Assembly (NCBI RefSeq): GCF_900240995.1
Contig: NZ_LT965954.1
Location: forward strand, 1,091,135 to 1,155,134
Direction: 5' to 3'
From: Bacillus sp. Marseille-P3661
GTDB taxonomy: Bacteria; Bacillota; Bacilli; Bacillales; Bacillaceae_J
Length of the DNA stretch: 64,000 bases
Made by a program: the position numbers and the translations under genes
Shown here: positions 26,667 to 33,967 of the stretch, piece by piece
Numbering within the stretch: the stretch's first letter is position 1
Layout: each line of letters begins with the position of its first letter
Notes under the pieces: model-generated
The model's database searches: none
Told to the model about the DNA's origin: nothing
Seen by the model: the letters and a program-made list of their open reading frames with translations, nothing else

Positions 26667-27866
26667 ATGAAAAAGATACCATTATTAATAGTATTTATCC
26701 TCCTGCTATCTTTACTTTCTGGCTGCTGGAGTAGAAGAGAATTAAATGAACTTGCTCTTGCAACCGCACTTGCCATCGACAAAGAGGACGATCAATACTT
26801 AGTTACCGTTCAAATTCTTAATCCGGGTGAGATTGCTGGACAAGCTCAGACTACGGCTGTTCCGGTATCCACTTATGAAACAACTGGGGAGAGTATATTT
26901 GAAGCGATTAGAAAGCTATCTGCTGAAACACCTAGAAGAGTGTACTTAGCGCACCTTCGAATGGTTATTTTTGGTGAAGACTTAGCTCGTGAAGGAATTA
27001 ATAAAGTGCTTGATATTTTATCGCGTGATCACGAAATTCGAACTGACTTTTACATTGCGGTTGCAAAAAACCAAAAAGGATCCGATTTACTAAAGATTCT
27101 AACAGGCATTGATAAAGTACCAGCAAATAAAATTTTTAGTTCTATCGAAGTTTCGGAGAAGAATTGGGCGCCAACACGCGGTGTTCAACTTGATGATTTA
27201 ATATCAGAAATTATTAGTGAAGGATCCAATCCAATATTAACGGGTGTCTACTATGAAGGAGATTTGGAAGAAGGTAATAAATTACAAAATATTGAAGAGA
27301 TTAAATCTTCAGCGGTAATTAAACTAGATCATTTAGCCGCATTTAAACAAGCTAAACTCGTAGCATGGCTGAATAAAGATGAAAGCAAAGGCTATAATTA
27401 CATTACCGACAACATTAATAGTACGGTGGTTGTCCTCCCATGTGATGAAGAGGATGATGGAACTATTACTCTTGAAGTGATTCGTTCTAAAACCGATGTA
27501 AAGGCAAGTGTAGCACAAGGAAAACCGAAAATAACCATTACCACTAAGCCCGAAGCGAATGTTGGCGAAGTTCACTGTAAGTTTGACAATATAAATGAAG
27601 AGCAATTAATTGAATTAGAAAAAGAATATGAAAAACACTTGAAAGATATCATGTTTCAAGCCATCGACAAAGCAAAAGAAAACAAAACCGATTTATTTAG
27701 TTTTGGAGAAACCATCCATCGAAAAGATCCAAAAGCTTGGAAAAGCCTAAAAGAAAATTGGCATAATGATGGTTTTGTTAACCTGGAGGTTGACATTGAA
27801 ATTGACGCAGAAATCAGAAGACTTGGGACGATTAATGAGTCCTTTCAAGGAAAAGGAGGAGGCTAA
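26667..27866 (+). CDS. Spore germination receptor lipoprotein subunit C (Ger(x)C)
   Basis: This 399-residue lipoprotein has the signal peptide lipobox LLSGCW (Cys near 20) directly followed by SRRELNELALATALAID, the hallmark of Ger(x)C proteins. The three-domain body carries the conserved RRVYLAHLRMVIFGEDLA segment. The C-terminal stretch with DPKAWKSLKENW and VNLEVDIEIDAEIRR matches the family end. AAAAGGAGAAGG in the gerA 3' end serves as its ribosome site, and the ATG abuts the gerA stop. The stop overlaps the start of the next small gene (TAATG), showing tight coupling. Confidence 0.95.
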   Translation: MKKIPLLIVFILLLSLLSGCWSRRELNELALATALAIDKEDDQYLVTVQILNPGEIAGQAQTTAVPVSTYETTGESIFEAIRKLSAETPRRVYLAHLRMVIFGEDLAREGINKVLDILSRDHEIRTDFYIAVAKNQKGSDLLKILTGIDKVPANKIFSSIEVSEKNWAPTRGVQLDDLISEIISEGSNPILTGVYYEGDLEEGNKLQNIEEIKSSAVIKLDHLAAFKQAKLVAWLNKDESKGYNYITDNINSTVVVLPCDEEDDGTITLEVIRSKTDVKASVAQGKPKITITTKPEANVGEVHCKFDNINEEQLIELEKEYEKHLKDIMFQAIDKAKENKTDLFSFGETIHRKDPKAWKSLKENWHNDGFVNLEVDIEIDAEIRRLGTINESFQGKGGG

Positions 27867-28102
27867 TGTGGTTAAGTTTACTATTACTTTTGTTATCTAG
27901 TCTAATAGCTTTATTTGAAGTACCCAAGCTTATCAAACAAAAACAAACACGGGAAATTAAAGTGTTTTTAAGCTTTTTAACTGTGGCCACGACTATTACT
28001 ATTTTAAAAATACTAGGAGTTCACATACCTAACCCACTTGCTGGAATAAAAGCAGTTTACGAGCCGCTAGGAACTGTTATTTTAAGTTTTTTAACACCTT
28101 AA
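27866..28102 (+). CDS. Small two-helix germination receptor D-type subunit
   Basis: This 78-residue protein has two predicted membrane helices (about 1-17 and 34-48) separated by a short basic loop KLIKQKQTREIK, and a Gly/Pro-rich end. Small two-helix D subunits are encoded in or near some Bacillus germinant-receptor operons (gerKD-like genes) and modulate the receptor response. The position between the C and B genes, the overlap of one base with the C-gene stop, and the AAAGGAGGAGG site support a real gene. The D assignment rests on size, topology and location. Confidence 0.75.
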   Translation: MWLSLLLLLLSSLIALFEVPKLIKQKQTREIKVFLSFLTVATTITILKILGVHIPNPLAGIKAVYEPLGTVILSFLTP

Positions 28103-28119
28103 GGAAAGGTTAATGAATC

Positions 28120-29244
28120 ATGGATGCCCAAAAACAACGTATAACAGGCTTGCAGCTTAATATCTTGATTATTTTATATACAGTGGGCAGTTCTATCTTA
28201 TTTATTCCTGCCCATTTGGCGTCATTCGCTAAACAAAATGGATGGATTGCAGCGATTGGCAGTACACTGTTCGCTTTAGTAATACAATTATTTATCATTA
28301 AGTTTACTAAGTTATATCCAGAAAAAGACTTAATTGAATGTTGTGAACTTTCTTTTGGAAAGTGGATTGGAAATACAATTAATATTTTATTACTCTTTTT
28401 TTCATTTACTCTATCTGTTCTTACGCTTTGGAGTATTGGCGATTTCATGGTTACCATGGTTATGCCTGATACCCCCATTCATGCCATCTTTATCTTGTTT
28501 GTCGGCGTAGTTATTTATGGAGTACGGTTAGGATTGGAACCAATTGCTCGGGCAGCGGAAATTTTTATTCCGTGGGTTATCGGGCTCGCTCTAATTATCA
28601 TAGTCCTGTTATTTCCAGTAGTTGAAGTGGACAATATTAGCCCCGTTTTCGAAGGCGGCATTCGCCCGATTTTGGCAGGAATGTATTATATGATTGGTTT
28701 TCCTTTTTTAGAGCTTGTACTATTCTTAATGATTACCCCACGCCTCAATAATAAAGAAAGTATGACCAAGTCTGTTATGATCGGGACCGTTGTAGGTGGA
28801 ATAATTTTAGCGATCATTACTCTTCTGTGTATTTTAGTATTAGGACCAGACTTTACAGCAAGAAATAGTTACCCTGCCTATGTTTTAGGCAAAAAAATAA
28901 GTATTGGAAACTTTTTAGAACGTATCGAAATACTGATCGCGGTACTTTGGATATTAAGTATTTATTTTAAATTAGCCATCACTTTTTATATAGTTTGCGT
29001 TGGCACCGCAAAACTATTTTCATTGAAGAACTATCGATCCTTAACAATCCCATTTGGAATGTTAATCATTACACTTACACTGATTATGATCCCAGATACA
29101 GTTTTTCTTCTGGAATTTACTAAAAAGGCATCCATGCCGTTCAAATTAACGTTTGTAATCATTCTTCTAATAGTCTATATGAGATTAAAAGCAATAAAAA
29201 ATAAAAGTAAACAAGCCAGCAACCAAAAAAACCAGGCTTTATAA
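28120..29244 (+). CDS. Spore germination receptor subunit B (GerAB/ArcD/ProY family)
   Basis: This 374-residue integral membrane protein has about ten helices and belongs to the amino acid-polyamine-organocation superfamily branch that forms the germinant-binding B subunit. The opening RITGLQLNILIILYTVGSSI, the PAHLASFAKQNGWIAAIG loop and the central FPFLELVLFLMITPRLN segment are characteristic. AAGGAAAGG precedes the ATG. With the upstream genes this completes an A-C-D-B receptor operon. Directly downstream is a broken second B-type gene. Confidence 0.95.
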   Translation: MDAQKQRITGLQLNILIILYTVGSSILFIPAHLASFAKQNGWIAAIGSTLFALVIQLFIIKFTKLYPEKDLIECCELSFGKWIGNTINILLLFFSFTLSVLTLWSIGDFMVTMVMPDTPIHAIFILFVGVVIYGVRLGLEPIARAAEIFIPWVIGLALIIIVLLFPVVEVDNISPVFEGGIRPILAGMYYMIGFPFLELVLFLMITPRLNNKESMTKSVMIGTVVGGIILAIITLLCILVLGPDFTARNSYPAYVLGKKISIGNFLERIEILIAVLWILSIYFKLAITFYIVCVGTAKLFSLKNYRSLTIPFGMLIITLTLIMIPDTVFLLEFTKKASMPFKLTFVIILLIVYMRLKAIKNKSKQASNQKNQAL

Positions 29245-29280
29245 CGCCAACATGATGAACTTATTTTAGGATTGGAGCCA

Positions 29281-29477
29281 ATGACCAACATTCAAATTTC
29301 TTGTCTTCAACTATTTGTATTAATGTTATTTAGTCAACTTGGATGTTCAATTGTACTAGGTATATTGGTATGGAAGTGAAGCAAGATGCCTGGATTGCTA
29401 TTCTTGCGGCAATGGTTGCTGGTGTTCTATTATTTCAAGTCTATATTTTATGTGTTTCGTACACTACCATTGCCTAA
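29281..29477 (+). pseudogene. Broken second gerB-type gene (N-terminal remnant)
   Basis: From ATG 29281 the frame reads MTNIQISCLQLFVLMLFSQL and stops after 32 codons. The frame shifted by one then continues GMEVKQDAWIAILAAMVAGV and a further hydrophobic stretch to a stop at 29475-29477. Joined, these match the first 60-70 residues of GerAB-family proteins, where a Gly-rich turn leads into (K/R)QDAWI. At least one frameshift and the loss of the remaining 300 residues make it non-functional. A further open stretch at about 29490-29660 (FIAIVISAFLARAYRTFVKG) has no start and is unexplained. Confidence 0.75.
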
Positions 29478-29863
29478 GTTTATAAAAAAACTGTAACTAC
29501 TTCTATACTTTATTGCTATAGTTATCAGCGCTTTCTTGGCCAGAGCCTACCGTACTTTTGTAAAAGGAATAGCAATTAAAAATATGAAAGATACTATTAA
29601 AAGGATAAACCAAAATTGTAATCTTCTTTTCAAATTACTTAAACGGAGTAGTGTATAAATCCCCTCAAGCATATACGCTCCTTCCTTTCAATCATCATAA
29701 GCAGGATTTTACCATAACTATGTGGTTAATATTTATAAAGATTTCGAACATTTTTCTACAAAGTTTATTAAATAAAAACAAAGTTAACAATAATCTTAAA
29801 CAAATAGTTTGGCATCAATGGTTGCTGTGATTTTATGGACCGGTTTTCTCTTCATCGGCGAGT

Positions 29864-30166
29864 GATTCTGACAGATGCGAAGAAAAGTTATAGGTGAGTC
29901 AGAATCGGGGCGTGATATTGACTGGAAACGAAGAAAAGCCGGGGAGCGAGTCAGAATCCAGGCGTGATTCTGACAGGGTGCGAGGATTAGTCGGCGGTTG
30001 AGTCTGTATCCGGGTATGATTCTGAATGGAAATGGAGAAAAGCCGGGACCTGAGTCAGAATCCTAGCGTGATTTTGACTGGATGCGAGGATTAGTCGGCG
30101 GTTGAGTCTGTATCCGGGCGTGATTCTGACTGGAAACGAAGAAAAGCCGGGGAGCGAGTCAGAATC
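29864..30166 (-). repeat. 52-bp tandem repeat array, family A in inverse orientation, 6 units
   Basis: GATTCTGAC-type unit starts fall at 29864, 29914, 29966, 30018, 30070 and 30122, that is 50 then 52 bases apart. The consensus (GATTCTGACTGGAAACGAAG, then AAAAGCCGGGGAGCGAGTC) is the reverse complement of the 7.5-8.7 kb array. Units 3 and 5 share a different spacer (GATTAGTCGGCGGTTGAGTC). The block passes directly into a different 52-bp family at about 30170-30190. Confidence 0.9.
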
Positions 30167-30189
30167 GTGTCGATTAAGGGGGTTTGCCT

Positions 30190-30945
30190 TGGCTTTTTTG
30201 GCTCATTTTCCCCTTCATCGGGTCTATGAAGGGTTTTACCTTGGCTTTTTTGGCTCAGTTTCCTCTTCATCGGGTCTATGAAGGGGGTTGCCTTGGCTTT
30301 TTTGACTCGGTTTCCTCTTCATCCGGTCTATGAAGGGGGGCCTTGGTTTTTTTGACTCGGTTTCCTCTTCATCGGGTCTATGAAGAGGGTTGCCTTCGTT
30401 TTTTTGACTCGGTTTCCTCTTCATCCGGTCTATGAAGGGGTTTGCCTTGGCTTTTTTGACTCTGTTTCCTCTTCATCCGGTCTATGAAGGGGTTTGCCTT
30501 GGCTTTTTTGACTCTGTTTCCTCTTCATCCGGTCTATGAAGGGGGTTGCCTTCGTTTTTTTGACTCGGTTTCCTCTTCATCCGGTCTATGAAGGGGGTTG
30601 CCTTCGTTTTTTTGACTCGGTTTCCTCTTCATCCGGTCTATGAAGGGGGTTGCCTTCGTTTTTTTGACTCGGTTTCCTCTTCATCCGGTCTATGAAGAGG
30701 GTTGCCTTGCTATTTTTGAATCCGTTTCCCTTTCATCGGCACTATGAAGGGTTTGCCTTGGCTTTTTTAACTCGGTTTCCTCTTCATCCGGTCTATGAAG
30801 GGGGTTGCCTTGGTTTTTTTGACTCGGTTTCCTCTTCATCCGGTCTATGAAGAGGGTTGCCTTGCTATTTTTGACTCCGTTTCCCTTTCATCGGCACTAT
30901 GAAGGGTTTGCCTTGCTATTTTTGGTTCTGTTTCCTCTTAGGTTG
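30190..30945 (+). repeat. 52-bp tandem repeat array, family B, about 14 units
   Basis: Units are marked by CTTCAT-N7-ATGAAG (for example CTTCATCCGGTCTATGAAG), starting at 30213 and recurring at 52 bases, with three short indels (one 50- and one 51-base unit). The remainder of each unit is GGGGTTGCCTTCGTTTTTTT then GACTCGGTTTCCT. The long T-run and the inverted core give every unit a terminator-like look on the plus strand. The array lies between the 3' ends of the ger operon and the peroxiredoxin gene. Confidence 0.92.
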
Positions 30946-30959
30946 TATTTTCATAATAA

Positions 30960-30988
30960 AAAAAGAGCCCCAAAACGGGACTCTTTTT
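30960..30988 (-). terminator. Terminator of the peroxiredoxin gene
   Basis: AAAAAGAGCCC pairs with GGGACTCTTTTT (one mismatch). On the minus strand a run of T follows. It sits between the end of repeat family B and the peroxiredoxin stop at 30997. Confidence 0.8.
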
Positions 30989-30996
30989 CTATAAAA

Positions 30997-31488
30997 CTAT
31001 CTATTTTCAAGCTTAGCAAGCTCAGTTAGAATTTCTTCATTTTCAGGAAGCTCACCAATAGGATGAACGTCGATAAATTGGATAATTCCTTCTTTGTCGA
31101 TGATAAATAAAGCGCGCTCAGACATTCCGTTTTCATGTCTAACACCATACTCATCTGTTACTTTACCTTGTGGGTAAAAGTCAGATAAAAGCGGGTATGT
31201 AATACCACCTACAGATTTTTGCCATGCTTCATGGCTAGGTACACTATCAACACTAATACCCAAAACTTGGGTATTTAAGCCTTCAAAATCTTCGAGAGCA
31301 TCCTCGTAAGAAGGCATTTGCGCACCTCAGACAGGTGTCCAATCTAGAGGATAGAACGCAATAAATACATTTTTCTTGCCAAGATAGTCAGATAAACTAA
31401 CTTCACGGCCACCATGTGCTTTAAGTGTAAAGTTAGGTGCTTTGTCACCTACTTTGAGCGTTTTTGTTTCAACAGCTCCTTTTGGCAC
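30997..31488 (-). CDS. Selenocysteine peroxiredoxin (AhpC/TSA family, PrxU type)
   Basis: This is a 163-residue thiol peroxidase read through an in-frame UGA at 31327-31329 (codon 54). The thioredoxin-fold context is GDKAPNFTL, then [21 protein letters not shown]. The UGA falls precisely at the peroxidatic position where peroxiredoxins have Cys (TPVC). The frame continues with strongly conserved [26 protein letters not shown] and [11 protein letters not shown]. No Cys occurs anywhere in the protein, so it must be a one-Sec enzyme reduced by an outside thiol. GTG 31488 has GGGGG six to eleven bases upstream. Read as ordinary code it would look like two broken pieces. A glutaredoxin-TrxR fusion lies 65 bp upstream and is the probable reductant. 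A candidate SECIS hairpin follows the UGA. Confidence 0.9.
31279..31315 (-). promoter_or_regulatory. Candidate bacterial SECIS element of the peroxiredoxin gene
   Basis: Starting 12 nt after the UGA, GCCTTC (31315-31310) pairs with GAAGGC (31284-31279). An inner stem CGAG/CTCG closes a GATGCT apical loop about 25 nt after the UGA. Position and two-stem form fit bacterial SECIS elements, which lie within the coding sequence right after the UGA and bind SelB. Not energy-checked. Confidence 0.5.
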
Positions 31489-31528
31489 GGTAATTCCCCC
31501 TTTATAAAAGTATAATTTATATAATTAT

Positions 31529-31550
31529 CCAAAGGGCAAAGGCCCTTTGG
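31529..31550 (-). promoter_or_regulatory. Perfect 9-bp hairpin between Grx-TrxR and peroxiredoxin genes
   Basis: CCAAAGGGC at 31529-31537 pairs with GCCCTTTGG at 31542-31550. It abuts the stop of the upstream Grx-TrxR gene, so it may end or attenuate that transcript. An AT-rich stretch follows (TATAAATTATA-like), which could hold a promoter for the peroxiredoxin gene alone. Confidence 0.5.
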
Positions 31551-31553
31551 TAA

Positions 31554-32804
31554 TTAACTATATTGTGGTTTCATTTGTTTGCGCTTGTTAACGTGCTGAT
31601 CAGCACCAAGTGCCGCAATACATCCATCAGCTGCTGAAATAACAGCCTGTTTAATCGGTGTACGACGTGCATCACCACCAGCAAATACACCATCAACGCT
31701 TGTACGTAATGTTTCATCAACATTGACATATCCTTCTTCATCGCGATCTACAGCATCTTTCAAGAAATCTGTTCCTGGCTTTAGTCCTGCAAGGTATAAG
31801 AATACACCATCAACCTTCCATTCTACTTCATTCTTATCAGCATCGCGAATAATAAGACTTTCTACTTTTTTACCGCCTTTAATTTCTTTTAAGCGGTGAT
31901 TGTAAAATACCTTAACGTTTTCAAGCTCATTTAACTCATCAGCATTTGCGTCACCTTTAAACTTATTTGTTGGTACAAGTAATTGTACTTCTTTCGCAAA
32001 TTTAGAAAGAGCAAGAGTTTCGTGAATAGCTTCATCTGTATCGCCAACAACTGCAACAACGCGATCCTTAAAGAATGCCGCGTCACATGTTGAACAATAG
32101 CTAACACCACGACCTGTAAATTCCTCTTCGCCTACAATTTTACTACCTGGTGCTTTAGCACCTACAGAAATAAATACACTCTTCGCCTTAATAATTCCTT
32201 CAGGAAGTTCTAATATTTTAATTTCAGAATCGGAAAAATCAACGCGTAGTACATTGGACCTGATAAAAGTAGTTCCAAAGTTTTTAGCTTGTACATGCAT
32301 TCTTTGGAGCAACTCTTGACCTGTTAACTCATCTGGTACACCTGGATAGTTTGCAATTTTATGTGTAATTGCTAGCGTTCCAGACGTTGGGCTTTTATCA
32401 ATAACTAGAGTTTTTAGTCTAGCACGTGAAGCATAGACAGCAGCTGAAGTTCCAGCAGGTCCTCCACCAATTGTAACAAAATCATATACTTCGTCAAATA
32501 CTTCTTTAGTTGGTTCTTTAAAAATTTCTTCTGAAGTTTCCTCATTTGACTCAGTATCTGCTTTCGGAGCATCCGTTACATTAAGCAACTTTTTCATTTT
32601 ATTAGGGCGATAACCAATTATTGCTTGATCGCCGACAAATGTTACCGGTGTAGAAAACATGCCTTGTTCATGTAGATCGTCAAAAAAATCAGGATTTTCT
32701 GTTACATTACGTTCTTCGTATTCAAATCCCCACTCTGTTAATTCGTTCTTGATTTTAGCACAATACGGACAGCCTGTACTACTATAAATAACAATATTAG
32801 CCAC
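31554..32804 (-). CDS. Glutaredoxin-thioredoxin reductase fusion flavoprotein
   Basis: This 416-residue two-domain redox enzyme starts with an NrdH/YruB-like glutaredoxin (residues 1-75; CPYC at 12-15; TPV cis-proline loop near 52). An acidic linker follows (80-103). The rest is a low-molecular-weight thioredoxin reductase with the FAD loop GGGPAG (113-118), redox-active CSTC (237-240) and the C-terminal FAD motif FAGGDARRTPIKQAV. In the pyridine-nucleotide domain the usual GGGDSA loop reads GDTDEA (254-259) and the HRR-type arginine motif after it is absent, so NADPH may not be the electron donor. It should pass electrons from its FAD through CSTC to its own glutaredoxin, and from there plausibly to the Cys-free selenoperoxiredoxin encoded just downstream. 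A PerR-like box lies upstream. Confidence 0.9.
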   Translation of the reverse strand: MANIVIYSSTGCPYCAKIKNELTEWGFEYEERNVTENPDFFDDLHEQGMFSTPVTFVGDQAIIGYRPNKMKKLLNVTDAPKADTESNEETSEEIFKEPTKEVFDEVYDFVTIGGGPAGTSAAVYASRARLKTLVIDKSPTSGTLAITHKIANYPGVPDELTGQELLQRMHVQAKNFGTTFIRSNVLRVDFSDSEIKILELPEGIIKAKSVFISVGAKAPGSKIVGEEEFTGRGVSYCSTCDAAFFKDRVVAVVGDTDEAIHETLALSKFAKEVQLLVPTNKFKGDANADELNELENVKVFYNHRLKEIKGGKKVESLIIRDADKNEVEWKVDGVFLYLAGLKPGTDFLKDAVDRDEEGYVNVDETLRTSVDGVFAGGDARRTPIKQAVISAADGCIAALGADQHVNKRKQMKPQYS

Positions 32805-32846
32805 AGTCTTACCCCCTATTTATGATTAATTGTCATTTCTATTACT

Positions 32847-32861
32847 TTATAATAATTATTA
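32847..32861. promoter_or_regulatory. PerR-box-like operator upstream of the Grx-TrxR gene
   Basis: TTATAATAATTATTA matches the PerR consensus TTATAATNATTATAA at 14 of 15 positions. It lies 43-57 bp upstream of the Grx-TrxR start, where a promoter is expected. In Bacillus, PerR represses peroxide-defence genes. The surrounding sequence is very AT-rich, so a chance match is possible. The rest of 32805-33132 shows no gene. Confidence 0.5.
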
Positions 32862-33132
32862 ACTAATTATTATTTTATATGTAGATTAGAATTATTTCAA
32901 GTAATTTATATTAATTTTAATATTTTTTCTCTACATTCTATTTTAAAGTCATAAAAAAGCCACAATTTTCATATTAAAAGGTAGTTATAAGTATGAATAT
33001 TTACTACCCTGTATTATATCATTTAATTCTCACTAAAACTAACTTAAACTCCCTCTGGGACCAATTTTTGGTTAACCTTGCTGCTGCTCATATTTTCGCA
33101 ATTAAATTAAAGACAACTACCGCATATATAAC

Positions 33133-33825
33133 TTATAAATCTAATAAGAATTTCAAATCGCTTATTTCATCTATAGTTAATTCACGCCACTCCCCCGGTT
33201 CTAGATTTCCTAGCATTATATTCATTATTCGAACTCGTTGGAGCTTTAATACGCGATAATCAAAAATTTTGCACATTCTCCTAATTTGCCGATTCAATCC
33301 TTGTGTGAGCACAATCCTGAACGTTACATCATCTACTTTTGAAACCCTACACTGTCTAGTTTTAGTGTTTAAAATTTCGACTCCATTAGACATTCCTTCA
33401 AGAAAATCACTTGTAATCACTTTATCAACGGTAACAATGTACTCCTTTTCATGGTTAGATTCTGAATGAATAATTTTATTTGTTATTTCTCCGTCATTTG
33501 TTAATAGAATTAAACCCTCTGAATCCTTATCTAATCTGCCAATCGGAAAAACTCGTTCCTCATAGTTCATAAACTCTGCAATATTATTTTTTACAGACCG
33601 ATCATTTGTACAAACAATTCCAACTGGTTTGTTTAACTTTATGTATATTGAGCGCTCTTTAGTTGGAAGCGGTTTTCCCTCTACTAAAATAACATCAGTA
33701 GATTTTACAATATAGTTTGACTCAGGAATGATTCCATTCACAGTTACCTTTTGCGCAGCCAATAATCGTTCAGCTTGCCGATGCGAACATAAACCTGAAC
33801 TACTAATAAATTTATTAATCCTCAT
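33133..33825 (-). CDS. Pseudouridine synthase, RsuA/RluF-type
   Basis: This 230-residue RNA-modifying enzyme has an N-terminal S4 RNA-binding domain (MRINKFISSSGLCSHRQAER, residues 1-60). The catalytic domain carries KLNKPVGIVCTND and the active-site motif GRLDKDSEGLILLTNDG with the catalytic Asp near residue 100. The QGLNRQIRRMCKIFDY segment follows near 185. The combination and the short form resemble RluF (23S rRNA position 2604) more than RluB, although the exact target is uncertain. It is a single gene, divergent from the chemoreceptor. Confidence 0.9.
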   Translation of the reverse strand: MRINKFISSSGLCSHRQAERLLAAQKVTVNGIIPESNYIVKSTDVILVEGKPLPTKERSIYIKLNKPVGIVCTNDRSVKNNIAEFMNYEERVFPIGRLDKDSEGLILLTNDGEITNKIIHSESNHEKEYIVTVDKVITSDFLEGMSNGVEILNTKTRQCRVSKVDDVTFRIVLTQGLNRQIRRMCKIFDYRVLKLQRVRIMNIMLGNLEPGEWRELTIDEISDLKFLLDL

Positions 33826-33967
33826 TATAATCCATCCTAAGCTAAATATTTTAACAATTATATGAACTCGTTAGTCAAACTGCTTTATCCTTATATAAAG
33901 TGTGATATAATCCTTTATATTTTGAAAGCTATTAGCATTATTTTTTTAATTTTGAGGGAGCGGTCAT

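Noticed and set aside
30236-31029. 62- and 60-residue open frames in array B
   Set aside because: They are repeat translations such as the KPRPPFIDRMKRKPSQK pattern, without ribosome sites.
30997-31488. Peroxiredoxin as a pseudogene with a premature stop
   Set aside because: The only stop lies exactly on the peroxidatic residue, both sides are fully conserved, a second UGA-containing gene with the same logic is in the window, and hairpins follow both UGA codons.
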